Below, in pieces: positions 23,344 through 36,665 of a DNA stretch of 64,000 nt. Positions within the stretch are counted from its first letter, which is position 1. Each line of letters begins with the position of its first letter. The position numbers and the translations under genes are program-made. Location of the stretch: the NCBI GenBank assembly GCA_008508345.1, contig QNGE01001222.1, positions 89,037-153,036 on the forward strand, written 5' to 3'. The notes beneath the pieces were generated by a model that saw nothing but the letters and a program-made list of their open reading frames with translations, was not told the origin of the DNA and did no database searches. Source of the DNA: Paragonimus westermani. Taxonomy: Eukaryota; Platyhelminthes; Trematoda; Plagiorchiida; Troglotrematidae.

Positions 23344-26300
23344 AAAAGTGCACACCATACAGATCAGCCATATTACTTAACCGGTCCAGTATGGACTACA
23401 TGCTTCCTACAGAGGGACCAAGTGGAGCAACGCTATTTACGTACTTGATATCAGCCGGTTTCCTGCCTGGCATAAGTTTCACCCTGAGATCCTCGAAACA
23501 TCTGTTTTTAGTTGAAAGTCAAAGTAGTACAAGAGACCGTGAGGTATCTACGGCTACCATGAACCACTAAGTGACTAACAACTCAGATATTCGGTTCACT
23601 CATGTGGGTGATCGGAATGATTATCTGACAGCCGTCTGCCATACTAAGCAAAATATTCCAACCTACGCTGCTCTCTTTGAAAGTAACTTATCGGATACTT
23701 CATGTAACAAATCAAAACAGACGAAAGCCTCAGTTATTTGCTGTCTTGCTTTTCTACACCTCCTCAAGCGACTGTCTGATTTGGAGCGTGTGCACAAAAA
23801 ATTATTTAAAAGCATCCCAGCCGTTATCACCTGAACTGTCTAATGAACTAACCCCTTGAGTATAAACGTACAGCATGTGCATAAATGCATACTGATGTTC
23901 CATTGGAAGAAAATGATTCAAATGTAACTACATTCTTTACCAAAACTTCCATGCTACCAGAGAGTGATTGACAGGCTATGCCAATGTGCGTTAATGGTTT
24001 ATCTAGTTAGGCAATCGTTTTGATCTCAATCTTATACTTGCGAATGGATTCATTCCGATACTGAGCATTCAGTGACCAGGCTTCTTGGCGCTTCTGCATC
24101 ATAGCCGAGCCATGAGTGGAACGACATTCAGTCATATGAGACATGTTTGATACGTCAGTCACTCAAAATCAGGTAAACGCGCTGCTCCGCTCTTTTAATG
24201 ACTGATGACGTTCATAACACCCAGTAAAGACGGACGGTTGAAAAACCAAGATATCAAATTGCCGACGGCTCAAAATGTGCATTTTCCTCAATGGGAGGAG
24301 AACTACTGTGGTATTGGAATGTTGATAGTATGAGATGCAAATAATGAGGTCAAAAACCAAAGGTGTCCGGTGGAAACAGCGAGCGCAGTGATAACCGACA
24401 GGTGATGCAGGTCCTTTTAGCGTGGAAAGGTTGGATGACGTGGCTTCTAAAGGGACACTTTCATACCGTGTAAATTCTGGAGTTTAAAAGCAAGCTGATG
24501 TAACGCATGTTGCAATGGTTATCACACAAAGAAAATAATAATCTGACTGGACCTGTGCAAATTAGAGGTGTGGCACATTCACCAAAAGTTAGGAGTTGTT
24601 CTCAGCTACGAGATATATTGTTTGAAGCGGTTGAACGCCGGGCGCCTTGTCAAACAGCACAACTAAAGATCTGGAAAAGATAATCACAGTCAAACTGAAC
24701 GCGACCTGAATTTGAAGCAGTTTATTGTTCACTCCTGTTTTACGTATAATATGTAATTTAGAAGCAAATAATAGAAAGCACTTCTCGTTAAAGCGCGATG
24801 AAATTCTAAACCAATAGCTGTCTATTGCGATCATAATTGTCAACGGTGTGCCTCCTTTTCTCTACAGTCAAAACTGATCTAGGCAGACGACTTGAAACGT
24901 GATCAAAAGGGTCTTATCGACCTAACTGTAAATCAGGTCTGTTTTCTTTCTTTAATCGTTACATCTGTGGTCTATGAGGCGCTTGTCATGGCGCACTTCA
25001 TGCACCTTTACGGTGCATGTACATACTTTAACACATGATTCGTTAATTCTGCCCCAAAAGTGACCTTGAGGTAAACAGGTCTGACAGTAGGGAACCTTCT
25101 TTCTATCGATTTTTAGATGGGAACTAACATAGTTTTCGCATCTTTTTTAACAACTGATTTTTGTGTGGTAAGGACGAACTTCACTTGTTAAAGAGAGGAA
25201 TTACGCTATTATAAGTTATATCATTTTACTTCTCTAAAGTGGATTCGAACGATTACAAATCAGTGGCATGAAATGGAGTGAAGGCTGGAAAGCGCATTTT
25301 GTGAACTTCAACAATGACGATCGTTGTTGAGGTAGAAAAGAATGCTGTATCCTGTTAGTTCTAATGTGTTTAGAAAATTGAAAATCTCATTGGTAAAATT
25401 CTTAAAGTCTCGCAAAATCTTCAGAATTGATTTAGTGACAAGGGTGCCTCCAGTGGTTGCTAACAGATGTTAGCTCTTCACATTCTACTGAAGTTTCATA
25501 TTTAATGCGGGCTCTATGGTCGGTCATTTTAAAAGTAACTAGTGGTGTTGTGGACGCGAGTGACACAATAATCGTTAATTCAACAAAATTAACACGTGGC
25601 ATATGCTTCAATATTACCTCCAGCACAAATACTTATGGTGTCTTCCCATTAAATTCCGGTCACGACACCGAATGTTGTGAACCCAGAGAATGAGCGGGGA
25701 ATTTGTGAATTCGGAAAATCAACGCAAGGATTATATGCTCCATCACGAACGCACATGCACACAACAATTAACCAACAGTTATTGATATCACGTTCATATG
25801 TGAAAAACACCATTTATTTTCGGAATGCAGGGCCATGTTCTTTGTATTTTCCCTATGCTACTGCACTATCTGAGTATTTATTTCCGCCTGGCTGTTCACA
25901 AGTAGTATGATATGGTCATTAACTCTCACCACACCACTCAAAATTAGCTGAACGTCAACCAGAACAAGGCCGTCACTTCCAAACTAATTAATGCGGTTGT
26001 TTGTGGGTAATATTCTTGCAGTGCTATAGCGTTGAATAAGGACAAAATGGACCACCTTTCGCTTCTGATTGCTGATCCTGTGATACTCAAGAAGTCCGCG
26101 ACTTCAATGAATTTGCCAGGAGGTGTAGAATTCTGTTTAAATGTAACCATCTACTTTGGACGACTTGTTAGTTAGACGGAGCAACCTACTCACATCCCTA
26201 GCCGTAATTCCAGAAAAATATTTTTTGCAAAATAATGAATCCGAATTAGTTTTCCCGTTGTTGTGCACACACGCATACACACGATATTTTACGGCGCAAA

Positions 26301-28834
26301 AGTTTGATATTCCGCCACTACTTCAAACGCATTCACAAGCGTGAACGCTGTACTCCGTATACACTCAAATCAGTCACCTTTAGCTCTACACGTCGCACTA
26401 AAAAACAAGTGAACCATCCACCTTCCATCCGCAAACCAAAACATCTTGAGAACTCGGGTTATCATAAATTTCTACATCTAACCCGAAAAATTGTTTTTTA
26501 TTTCTCCGAGATTCTTGCCGTTTACGATATGCTATAACCTTTGCTGAATTTCACGTAATGGATAGTAACTGATTCCATTATATCGAGATGCCGTTTACCA
26601 TATATTATATGGAATATTTGTGCTTGGATTCCCGAATAACATTCCGCTCACTGTTCTTAACACTTTTCTGAAAACTTATGAGGTATAAAACAGAAAGTCT
26701 AGTTTCCACCCTCGGGAAACTAGGGCTATTAGACGCCATAGAAGTGAACCGTCCTTTGATTGTTGTTCATTATGAGTAAATTAACCAGGTAAGACGCAAA
26801 AATCAACCCAACAAAACTGCTGGACCTTTTTGATGAAGTTTGTCAGAAAGAGTCACTAAAAAGTACTTTTTCATTTCGTTTCAGAGTTTAAAATATCCAT
26901 GGATGAAGGGCAGACGAACAGTATGGGAGACCGGTTCTTGTAAAATAAATATCACCCACAATTCCATGGAATTTCCAACAATCCATATATGTAAAGCAAT
27001 AGTTGATTTAAATTTTGTTGCTATTAAGACTCCTTGATAATGCACATTAATGCCTGGGCATACATTGTAAAAAAGAACGTGACTGTCCTCTTTTGCACGC
27101 GCGAAAACCCGCCAAATGTGTGTTTCCAATTCCTGAGGAAGTGTTCTTGCCACTCATTCGTTAAGTGGTATGTACTTCAACGATTTCATCTACCGCCAGG
27201 TACTTCTCAAAGCACTCGTCATTCTTTCACGGTTTATATCAGTACGAAATGTACTTTGTAGGCCCACCCAGATTTAAATATCCAACCGTTACGAAAGAAT
27301 GCGCAGTCGTCGGGAGATTTCTGTGTGACCCAAACCTTTGCCACGTTCAGATAACTCTGAAATTAATAACCTTTACTGAAAGCAGGCCTTTTGCCATATA
27401 ACAAGCCGATTATAGACACGCTAGGGCTGTTTTTCTTATTGTCTGAACAAAGAAGCTTAACATATGAAGGTGCCCTTTTCAAACAATTACTGGCCTTACA
27501 TCCCTTCTGGTTATTCCAGAGATTTTCTAGAGAATTGGCATAAATGTCAAAAAATTGCATCTTTTCAATATAATCAATGTTGTATTTCTTACCACGGTAG
27601 AAGTAGACGTAATCTGCCTTCACTGAATATTTTCTCATTTGACCATAAAGGTTGTTTATCTATTCCTGGAATGTTGACCTATTCAAGCAGAGTCCAATAA
27701 ACTGGATTGGCTAATCTCATCTGCTATAAAGTTTGCAAGCCGTATGAAGGTCAACTTGCGAAGTGTCTGATTTATGCGCCACTAACTTACGTAATCGGGA
27801 AGTAAAAGTGATTTAAACCCGTGGTCGTATGACTCAGCAACATTCCGTCTTCATCATCTCACTGAGAATAAACCGGTAACTGAATTTTCACAACTATTAA
27901 GTGCAAGTATGTCGATTAATTAATTACTGAAATAACATCTATGGATTTACAGATTTTCCGGATTCAATACTTTTGTCCATTTTTTCTACTGTCCTCCTAA
28001 GTCTACCTTGTACTGCCCAACCAATTTTCGATTGCCGCTCTCATAATCACGTGACTCTCAAGGGGCCACTTTGGAGGGTTTCGTTAAAAACCGCTTCCAG
28101 CGGTTACTTCCGAAGCGGTCGAAACTTAAAGTTTAGGTGGAGTTCTCGTTCTGCAACCTCGTAAATCATGTCACACCAACGTCTAACTCGAGTTTAACCT
28201 TTGAAACTCTAGGCGACGTTGACCTCTGAATGATACACAGATCGCCCAACAGTCCCTGAAGAAACACGTTAACTGTATAACCAACCATATTATTGTGTGT
28301 AAAACTCATGAAGTTGAGTGCTTTCACTCAAAAGAGACATATTAAAAGGTTTGCTTGGGTGAAAATACCCACAGGAAATATGAAAGATTTTTAAATTGTA
28401 ATCACTGATATGTAACCAGTCCATTTTGATAGCGTGATATAACTTCATTTTTCCTTAATTGCCCTGGGGTTGCGTGAATTTTCATGGGAAATCAGTTGAC
28501 CTGTGCCCGATTAAACAACCTGTTCACTGGTTAACCGTCAGTTCAATAGTACCCAAACGATAATTCACTCAGTTCAGAAGGTGACTGATTTCGCAAACCA
28601 AGTACAGGATAATAAAACGAAGAATACGTACCAAAAAGCTGAAGGGCCCATCAAATGACTCAGATGATAATGAATTTCTTAAGGTCACTACACACAAAAC
28701 AGTAAAAATGTTCTTCCCTTATTGTAAGTTCTTGCTAATATAGGATCCACTGACCTGTTATAGCCACAATCGTATTCAAGTTTACTAGTTTCCGCAGGTC
28801 GAATCGGAGGTATTGTGTTCAGTGATCATACTCA
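23344..28834. other. No recognisable gene
   Basis: Several open frames of 60-90 codons on both strands (for example 25457-25693 plus, 26881-27153 minus, 27363-27638 minus), none recognised. A small hairpin with arms ATGCACC/GGTGCAT lies near 25000-25018. Confidence 0.45.
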
Positions 28835-28925
28835 CAAGCCTTGCAACTCATTGGTTTTGAAACCGGGAAATATACTACTGATGAGCTCTAGTAATAGTGG
28901 GTTTCATTGTGTGTGTAACACGGAG
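28835..28925 (+). repeat. Diverged SINE fragment, family of 41249 and 63779
   Basis: The words TATACTACTGATGAGCTCTA at 28871-28890 match ATGCACTACTGACGAGCTCTA of the SINE copies at 41249-41425 and 63779-64000. A CTTGCAACTCATTGG stretch lies just before, where those copies have GGTTGCCTCATGATTGG. Similarity fades on both sides, so this is at best an old partial copy. Confidence 0.4.
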
Positions 28926-29217
28926 ACATAAAAATTCACAGTCTAGTTCTCAAGGGTTTCATAAAATCCCGCTTTATCATTGAATAAGTAAAGCCTCTGT
29001 GCAACACGTACATCTGATGTTCCATTGAATTTATTGCTCACTGGTGTTGTGATTTTGATGTTCACTAACGAAGCCTAGTCAGGCCACATTAATACTACGA
29101 TCTCCGTATTTCCGACGGATACAGTTTTTTTACTTACTTGCATTTCGAACCGGTGAATGCTGAGCAAGGGTTTTACAGTGATAACGATTAAAATGCTACT
29201 TATGCTCATACTGGTGA

Positions 29218-29505
29218 ACGACAATATTGAGTTTCATACAAGGAAAACAAGTGATTCAGCTTGCTGGTCAATGCGTTACCGAGAACACGGGGCTTCTGCA
29301 GAACTCGAGTGGCATAAGGAATACTGAAACTGTGCAAGGAGAGGTGCATGTGATAAAATGCTTATATCAGGATCTAAAGGAGACTGTGAAAACAGAGGTC
29401 GCTAAAATCAGTCAACAGGTACGTATTCAGTATCTGGAAGAAATGTTCCGAATGACAGAAAGTAGATTGTCTTCATCAGATTCGTCGACAATTCTCTGTC
29501 AGTTG
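29218..29505 (+). CDS. Unrecognised possible exon with coiled-coil character
   Basis: An open frame of 96 codons ends at TTG followed by GTAAGA, a strong splice-donor match at 29506. The product is hydrophilic, rich in Gln, Glu and Ser, and has heptad-like spacing of hydrophobic residues (HVIKCLYQDLKETVKTEVAK), so a coiled coil is plausible. The beginning has no ATG and no good pyrimidine tract. I do not recognise a family. Composition looks more protein-like than that of other short frames nearby, but this is weak evidence. Confidence 0.25.
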
Positions 29506-29514
29506 GTAAGATAA

Positions 29515-32500
29515 CGTGAACAATGGAACAGAAATGTCTCCAGGGAAGTAAACTCTCGCAAAAGTAGTAACTCAGAAATCAGGTGAGATTGTGAGAAAAC
29601 ATCACATTGAATATATACGTCAGCTGGCGGTTGTTTTCTAAGATGTTTTACAATCTGTCGGATACTTGGAAAGAAGGGCTAAAACTTGACTGGATGCAGG
29701 GGTACCAGTGGATTTGAAGAAGCACTTCAGAAGACAGTGTGTCCGTCTGACATCAGCTGTAAGTAGAGGAACAACCAAACCAAGAAAGGGTTAAGAAAAT
29801 CAAAGTAAAAGACATTAAATAGAATGCGGATATAAGGTAAAGAGTAAATTGAAAAAAATCAGCTACAGGATAGTGAAAGTAGCATGTTGGACTTCGAAAT
29901 TGATTTACTTTATGTTAACATGCTGATTTTGAGCTTCCCGTACCTCTACAAAATTAGCGAAAACAAGAAGTATGGTCATTCCTGCAGCCTCAACAGTGTA
30001 TATACTAGTAAACTCAACTAACTGCTGTCGTGCAAAAAGGGTGGCAGTCAAAGAGTTTGTAAATAATAAAATCATTATCAGCCAATTTCTGTGCGCTAAT
30101 CAGTAGGCAGTGTGTTGTCTCAGTCGGGATTCTTACTAACTTCAGTTTAAGTGAGTTCGCCATAGGTTTCAGTTTGTTTGTTTAGTCTTTCATTAAGTAT
30201 CCAATAATATTACACCTTTAAAGTCGAGTGTACAACACCAGACTTTTGTCAGTTTTATGTTAACCAACATATCATGGTCTTGCTCTCTTTCATCAGTAAA
30301 GGCTGATTCCCAGGCAACCCTGTCAGAACACACATTGTACTAATTGGGACATTCTTCTTCTTCTTCTGCCAAATTGGGTAGCTGTTTTTAAGTGGTCGTG
30401 ACACCTCCGTCCGTTCATCCTTGTCGGAAACCGACTAACACTTTAATTTGCTCTCTAAGCCAACCTGTCTACGCAGCAGCCTGAGAGACTGACCAACAAA
30501 CAATACCACAGAAGGTTTGTTTACAGAACTAGGTCCAATAACATAAGATAACCACGGTTGACTCTATTGCTCGATCATTCTTTTATCAGTTAGAATCATA
30601 CATTAAGCCTGGTAAACGTCAGCAGATTTACACCATTTCAGATTGCATTATCAAACATGAAAGTATAGAATAAGTTGTAGCTTCTGTGGAAGTGCGTCAC
30701 ATTCGTCTGCATTATTTTGTGGAAGGGAAACATCTTATTGCATAATGAAAGACAAATTTGATGTGATGAATCCATGTCCTACAACTTCTACGAATTGATT
30801 GGAATTGAAGCAAAACAACTGTATATAAAACCCTTAACTCACGAGCTTACACGTTGACTTAAATGATGTCCAACCCCTGACAGACTGAAATAGATAGCTT
30901 AGATGGCAGTGGGGTACTTGAGTAAAATGCCGCCGTAGTGGGAAATTACAAGGCGGAATTCAAATTTCGCGAGATTCTCGAAAGAAATCGAAGGAACTTA
31001 AGTAGTTTTAAATAAAAAAACAAACCTTATGGAAAAACCGCGGGTTTTTAGACCACTCAGCGTGGTGGGCGGTAGCACGATACCACAATCAACAATAGTA
31101 AAAAACTACTCTGGAGTCTTGCATTGGACTTCTTTTCAGTTCACTCCAATAGCTTGCCTTGTTCCTTGAAAAGCCTTTAATCAGATACGCTTTCAAATGT
31201 GCACAAAGTCGCTAAATATCGATTCGTAACTTACAAACTGCACTATACTTTTGCTTTCATGAATAATCCCAACTCTACGAAAACCTTAAGGCATATTGCT
31301 TTCAAGCACTGCACGCGCCAATTTCTTTCCGGAGTACCCCACAGTGAGAATGTGATAACCGAGGGTCCTCGCTACACCCCTTTTTATGATCATCTAACCG
31401 GATACGTTCTGTGATTGTAGCGGTTAGATACCTAACCCTTCGTGTGAAGTGATTAAAAACACTACCAAACTTTAGTGAGTGATTGTAAACTTTACACACT
31501 GCATTCTTTTGCTCTACTCATACTGTTTGCCCCTTTGGATTCGTAAGCTTTATTCTGGTGGAATGAATATCCTAATCGAAAGGAACGGGCTTTGATTTGG
31601 AAGCTATGCATTTTTATGGGCACATATTTATGAAAATATAATTTTCATTTTTCTCACTGATGTTCGTTGCATTATGTATCAAATTCGTCCATGGTATATT
31701 TGCTTTATCCGTTTCATTATCTTTCTATATTTTCATAAGACCAATTTTTCCCATATCGCCCACAATCCTTATACGACAAAGCCATTATTTTCACCGAAAT
31801 ATTTTCAAGCCAAGGTAATTGACTTGCACCTCCGTTGCAGATGAGACAAGAAACTTTTCGAAAATAACCAATTCACGTGTTAACTTTGCATTTACAACAA
31901 TGCCGAAGTTTTGATCCTTTGATTAACAAACCAATATGTGAACATTTGGTTTTGGCATAACGAGACTGAATAGTTCAAAGTGGAACCAATAGCACCACAC
32001 ATACGGCTGTCATCTGATCATTTGTTGAACTGATACGGTTATCGTCTTGACTGTTTGTTTATCTAGGTCTTGCTGCTTTATTGAACTCTTTACAGATAGT
32101 GACAAAGGCACATTTCCTGTCAGCTGTCACATCAACAGATGTGCATCAACAACCAGAAAAGACCATTCATTAAGCGCAATCAAATGTGCATCATTGATCT
32201 TATACCTCATCAATGCATTTTTGTTTAGATGAGTCGCCATTTTACTGTTTCTGACAAGAAGTGGAAACATGATACCATGTGCTTCAAACGACTATTGGGT
32301 CCCGCATATCCCACTACTCTGCCAGTGCTAATCACGGTTAAATTATGGTTGGTCAGGGTGCTCAATCTCTTCTCCACCTTAGTGCGCGAATTTTTAACTA
32401 ATCAACAGAGTTACTGGCATAAATTAAGGAGTTTGTTTACCAAAAATTAACCGTCACTATCCTGCTGAGGTGGTCGGCAACTCGGTAACAGCTTACCAGA

Positions 32501-33400
32501 GAGCTTGGCTGAGCTTGTATATACAATAATTTGGTCTGCCAAGTGTGAATTTAGTGGCACGCTATTCGACACGGTCGCCTGACGAAAGCGTGGCCAAATT
32601 CTGTCTATGTCAAGGAAGAATACCACTGCCCAGCTCTTGTGGGAGCGAAACTCGAATCGAACAATTCTTTTGGATGTGGGCTGACGGAAATGTCCATCTA
32701 AATGAGAGGCCTTCAATCAACTGTGAATGATATTCAATTTATCCAGTCACAGTGTTATGAACGTAAAACTGGTGAGGTATCAATGTTCGTTAATGTGAAC
32801 TCCAAAATGATATACTGCCGTAGTTTCATCGAATAGAATGATGTAGGACGTAACCGCGGTTTACTAAGGTGTTTTGACTTACGGTCACTGTTTTAAGAGC
32901 CAGCGGTCACAGATATCCGATTACAGAATTAAATTACTCCGCACTATCAATCGAGAAATGTTACAAACAGTAGTGAGTAACCACATCGCTTTTGCACTGA
33001 CGGCTTTCAAATTTGAGTCTGCAGTCACACGAATAATAAGCTTGATCCACGTAACGACGATCACGACTTCAACTATATGAATTGGGACCTGGAGTTCGGT
33101 CTGAATTCGCAAACTGTTTGTCCAAGTTAAACAAAGAAAAAATCAGGCGGCCATCACGAATGAGAACTCGTTTTATTTACTCCCTGTGAGTGGAATTTCA
33201 ACCATTGCACTGGCTTACATAGTTGTCGTGCTCATAATTTTAAAACGCTGAGATATCCTGAACGTGTTTTCGTGTCCCGTCAACTTAGGACAATTCAGTG
33301 AGGTTTTGTTGTATGATGGCAGAGTCATCTGAACCGAACAAATTGTCAGAAACCGCAGAGGGAACTATCGTACTGGATAAGTAGTGTGGCAGATATATGA
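29515..33400. other. No recognisable gene
   Basis: A short TTC microsatellite lies at 30352-30369. Open frames (for example 31199-31414 plus, 32447-32716 minus) have no motif I recognise. Confidence 0.45.
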
Positions 33401-33482
33401 TTTTAGATGAGACCCAACTGTGAAAAGTCAGGGCTTCGGCTGGATTCGAACCAGCGACAGACACAGCATGCCTGAACGCGGC
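33401..33482 (-). repeat. tRNA-derived SINE (family B), left arm of a palindrome
   Basis: Read on the minus strand this is the anticodon-to-tail part of a tRNA-like SINE, with a perfect B-box GGTTCGAATCC (33442-33452) and the tail ACAGTTGGGTCTCATCTAAAA. The same family, with an A-box, is found at 36538-36665. It pairs without gaps with the right arm. Confidence 0.75.
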
Positions 33483-33491
33483 AAGCGCTCN

Positions 33492-33573
33492 GCCGCGTTG
33501 AGGCATGCTGTGTCCGTCGCCGGTTCGAATCCAGACGAAGTCCTGACTTTTTACAGTTGGGTCTCATCTAAAA
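33492..33573 (+). repeat. tRNA-derived SINE (family B), right arm of a palindrome
   Basis: This plus-strand copy of the same tRNA-like sequence has a B-box at 33522-33532. It matches the reverse complement of 33401-33482 at 76 of 82 positions with no indel. The 9-nt spacer 33483-33491 (AAGCGCTCN) continues only the left copy towards its A-box and contains the one undetermined base of the window. Confidence 0.75.
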
Positions 33574-35459
33574 CTAACGTAGTCAACCAGAGCCGGCAAA
33601 TCGGGGCAATCTGAACGCACTGAGGCTGAATGGAGAAATGTGACTTAGTCAAAGAACATACTCAAAGTTTTTGTAATAGAGCAATATTTCACTGACATCC
33701 TATCAACGTATGCAAGTCAGTTATATTAGGACATCTTTCGGCAAATACGTTTGCACCGTTCTGAAAGCATCGCGTGATACTACCGTTTTATCGCCCCGCT
33801 TCACAGCGCTATTGCACAATTCTCTTTTTTAACCACCTCATAAATGAAGAGTAACGTGAGAGAAACTCTCTGAAACGTCTTAAAGTAACGTATAGCAATA
33901 AAATGTGATATCAGTTACCTTAACATTCTGAGCAAGATGAATGAGTTAAATTGCAGGCTAGAAACATGCCAACCTGGTGCTACACGCTCACTTGTCCATC
34001 CTAGCACTTACACGCAAATCTTGATGATGATCATCACATATAGCTGATTTCAAATTTCGCCGTTTCATGGACTTTTGGTGAGCTCCTTTCGAAAAATCAC
34101 GACTCTAGAATTTCGTCTTCTTAAGGGGTTTCAGTAAGGCATCGCCTTGTCACGTTTAATCTTTGAGCTTCGGCCAACCTTCCGTCATTCAACTGTGCTC
34201 ACAACTACATCACCTTCCTTATCTTAGACAATCAATAAACATGATAACCGTCCTATCAATTCTACTCGATGGTTCTAATATTAGAAATCCTGTTCAAGTT
34301 GAAGCCACAGAAATCCTTGAGCTTGGATGACATTTCTGGCTACTGGTAAGTGTGAGGGAATTGCGAAAGATGCGATTCATTGAGAGGTGTACAACTCACC
34401 TTAACCAAAAGTCCTGTACCGTTTACTAATAATCGCTTTCATTATCCGAATATGTCATCGACTCATAATTTCTTACTGAATGATTAGTTGAGTGAGTACC
34501 ATAAAGTTGTAAGTCGCGTCCGTAGTTTGTTTTACAGTTCGTTTAAAATATTTGTTAGTTACTGTCTTAATGTCGGAAACCTAAACTCTTCGAGGGTGCC
34601 TAGACACTGAAAGACAGATTAACTAAAATCGTGAACCATAACTGCTGGGAAATCTTGATTAGATTATCGACCGCAATCCCTTAGATAGCTACTTTATTTT
34701 GGTTATCGGAATTTGTGCATGTTTTCACAGGCGATTTTATCTTAGAGTCCAGTGATAGTGATTAGCTATTAGTTAGGTTGAAATCATTTTGAAAGCAATA
34801 AAACGGATTGCTTCGCATGACATTCCTGGTAGCTTTTGAGCCGTGCTGTAAATCCGTGTTGGGTTCCAAGAAGGGAAGGCCCTACAACTTGTGAAATCTG
34901 ACCAAGTTTGTTTCGGCTGAAAAGTCATCTCGATACTAAAACAATCATTTTTGGGTAAGTAATGTGTGAATAAATGAACCACTCATAAGCAAATCTTGAA
35001 TAACCACCAGCAAATTAACGTAGAAAAGTGTTCACGCTAGAAACAGAAGTTGCACCTCAGAACATGTTGTATGATAACTCGTCTGAGATAACATTTTAGA
35101 TGAAAGATTTGCAGCCAAACTATTGTTACAGTTATCTCGGAGATAAAGTTACGTTCGACGCATTTAAGTGCCTTCACATTTTAAACAGTAAAGGAACTTA
35201 ACTTCTATTCGTCCCATAATTTTAGAGTGAAAAAAACTGTCGGCTTTTGAGTAATTTCAAACTTATCTCGTCAGTCTCATTTTGAAGAAAAACGGGATTT
35301 ATAACAAAGAGGCATGGAAACAGCAACTGAACAAAACTAATTTTTCGTCATAATGCTGATTTCATTGAAGGGGGATGGCGCGAATCATCAAATTTTATCC
35401 ATAAAACACTGGCTGCCTTTGTTCTATTCGGGGGTCTTATAAGCTCTGATTTTATTTAC
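33574..35459. other. No recognisable gene
   Basis: AT-rich, with only short frames (for example 34773-34982 minus). The upstream part of the Penelope-like element that follows may extend into its right end, but I could not read it. Confidence 0.4.
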
Positions 35460-36430
35460 AGAAGACATTTAGTTAGAGTTTGAAGGAAGTGCTTTCAAGA
35501 ATGTTGATAGCTTAGTGACGGGCAGCCCACTGGGTCCAAAATTACAGGATTGTTTCTTCAGAATTATCAAAAAGACAAATTCATGATAGTTTTTTCTTGA
35601 CTATTCTATAAAAATGTGTGTTAATGAAATTTTTATTTCCACATAGAACAGCAATTTAACCTCTTTCCACAACCTAATATATTGCATACATCCAAATTTT
35701 CTGTTATTTATGAGAGTGAGTCGAACAGCAACCTAGCACTTCTAGACGTTTTGCTTACTAGACAGTATGACGACACGTTTCGTCAGTGGGTCCGTCGCAA
35801 AGCCAATTGAAGTGGCTAATATCTAATTCTGCAGCTTTGCACTGACGGTTTTCAAGCGGGATCTAGTTAGGATGTTGTTTGACGGGTCCCGACGAATGTG
35901 CACAAGTGACTATCTGGAACAGGATGAATATGTCCTATTAACCGCATTACTTGATAAGGGATATCTAAATGAAGCCATCTCCGTTTTTATTGAGAAGGTA
36001 GAAATATCTGCGGCCCGTATTGCATGAAGAGGTGTTCATAAAACTGTAGTCACTATAGTCCACTATAATGCATCATCTGATCCAGTTCGCTGTGAACCGC
36101 ACATGCCGTATTGCTGAATAATTCCTCTTGTCATTAACTCTAGAAGTTAGTTATGGGAACGTTATACATGATGCCACCTAAATATTCTGCCTAGCATGTC
36201 GTTTATCAATTGAACTGCACTTGTGCTGACGGCTGTGTTGGTAAGACGGGCCGATGCCTGCGTCGACGAATAACCGAATACCTCCTAAAATGGTTGATTC
36301 AGCCTGCCTCACGAAGGAACAGTCAAATGAACAATCCGGCGTCATCACTTGCCAAGCACATACTGGAAATATGTCACAACGTTGGTAAAATTAGATCGTT
36401 CACTCTGTGGCCAAAGCATTAATCTCCCAA
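35460..36430 (+). mobile_element. Degenerate Penelope-like element
   Basis: Penelope-like elements encode an RT related to telomerase followed by a GIY-YIG endonuclease. Seen here, in order on the plus strand: TGSPLGP at about 35519-35539, where Penelope RTs carry the MGSPLGP block; a LALLDVLLTRQYDD segment at about 35727-35770, matching the (L)PFLDVLL block; LFDGSRRMCTSDYLEQDEY and then LLDKGYLNEAI at about 35875-35985, where the family has LFDRxxRIC...LxxNGYP; and the endonuclease at 36200-36419. Frameshifts separate the blocks and the active-site aspartates were not found. The combination of these four blocks is not shared with other retroelement classes. Confidence 0.78.
36200..36422 (+). 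pseudogene. GIY-YIG endonuclease domain of the Penelope-like element
   Basis: An open frame of 70 codons from 36210 reads NCTCADGCVGKTGRCLRRRI and then a second half ASSLAKHILEICHNVGKI. In Penelope-like elements the domain reads CxCGDxYVGRTxRxLxxRxxEH, followed by SxxxxHxxxxxH. Here the nicking-centre arginine and the cysteine pair are kept, the YVG tyrosine has become cysteine, and the EH pair has become EY. The domain made the DNA nick used to prime reverse transcription; the changes make activity unlikely. Confidence 0.76.
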
Positions 36431-36537
36431 TCGGCGAAGCTGTGTTGACCGCCAGGGCAGTCGGTCCCTTGGAGCATATGGTGGATTCTATATGAGACAG
36501 TGGGACGGGTGGGTAATCGAGTCCAAATATAATACAT

Positions 36538-36665
36538 CCGAGCTCCTGACGAGGCTTCTTAGCTCAGCTGGTAAGGTGCTTGTCGCGTTCAGACTTGCTC
36601 TTTCCGTCGCTGGTTTGAATCCATCCAAAGCTCTGAATTTTCACCGTTGGGTCACACTCACGGAC
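36538..36665 (+). repeat. tRNA-derived SINE, family B
   Basis: A perfect Pol III A-box TAGCTCAGCTGG (36560-36571) and a B-box GGTTTGAATCC (36612-36622) stand in tRNA-like order, preceded by GAGCTCCTGACGAGGCTTC. The tail CTGAATTTTCACCGTTGGGTCACACTCA corresponds to the tail of the palindromic copies at 33401-33573. This copy is the only one in the window with both boxes of family B. It lies about 100 bp downstream of the Penelope-like element. Confidence 0.72.

Noticed and set aside
32447..32730. Overlapping frames on both strands at 32.4-32.7 kb
   Set aside because: I tried reading them as integrase or RT and found no block in the right order.
36538..36665. A functional tRNA gene
   Set aside because: The acceptor and anticodon stems do not pair, and the sequence continues into a tail shared with the repeat at 33401-33573.
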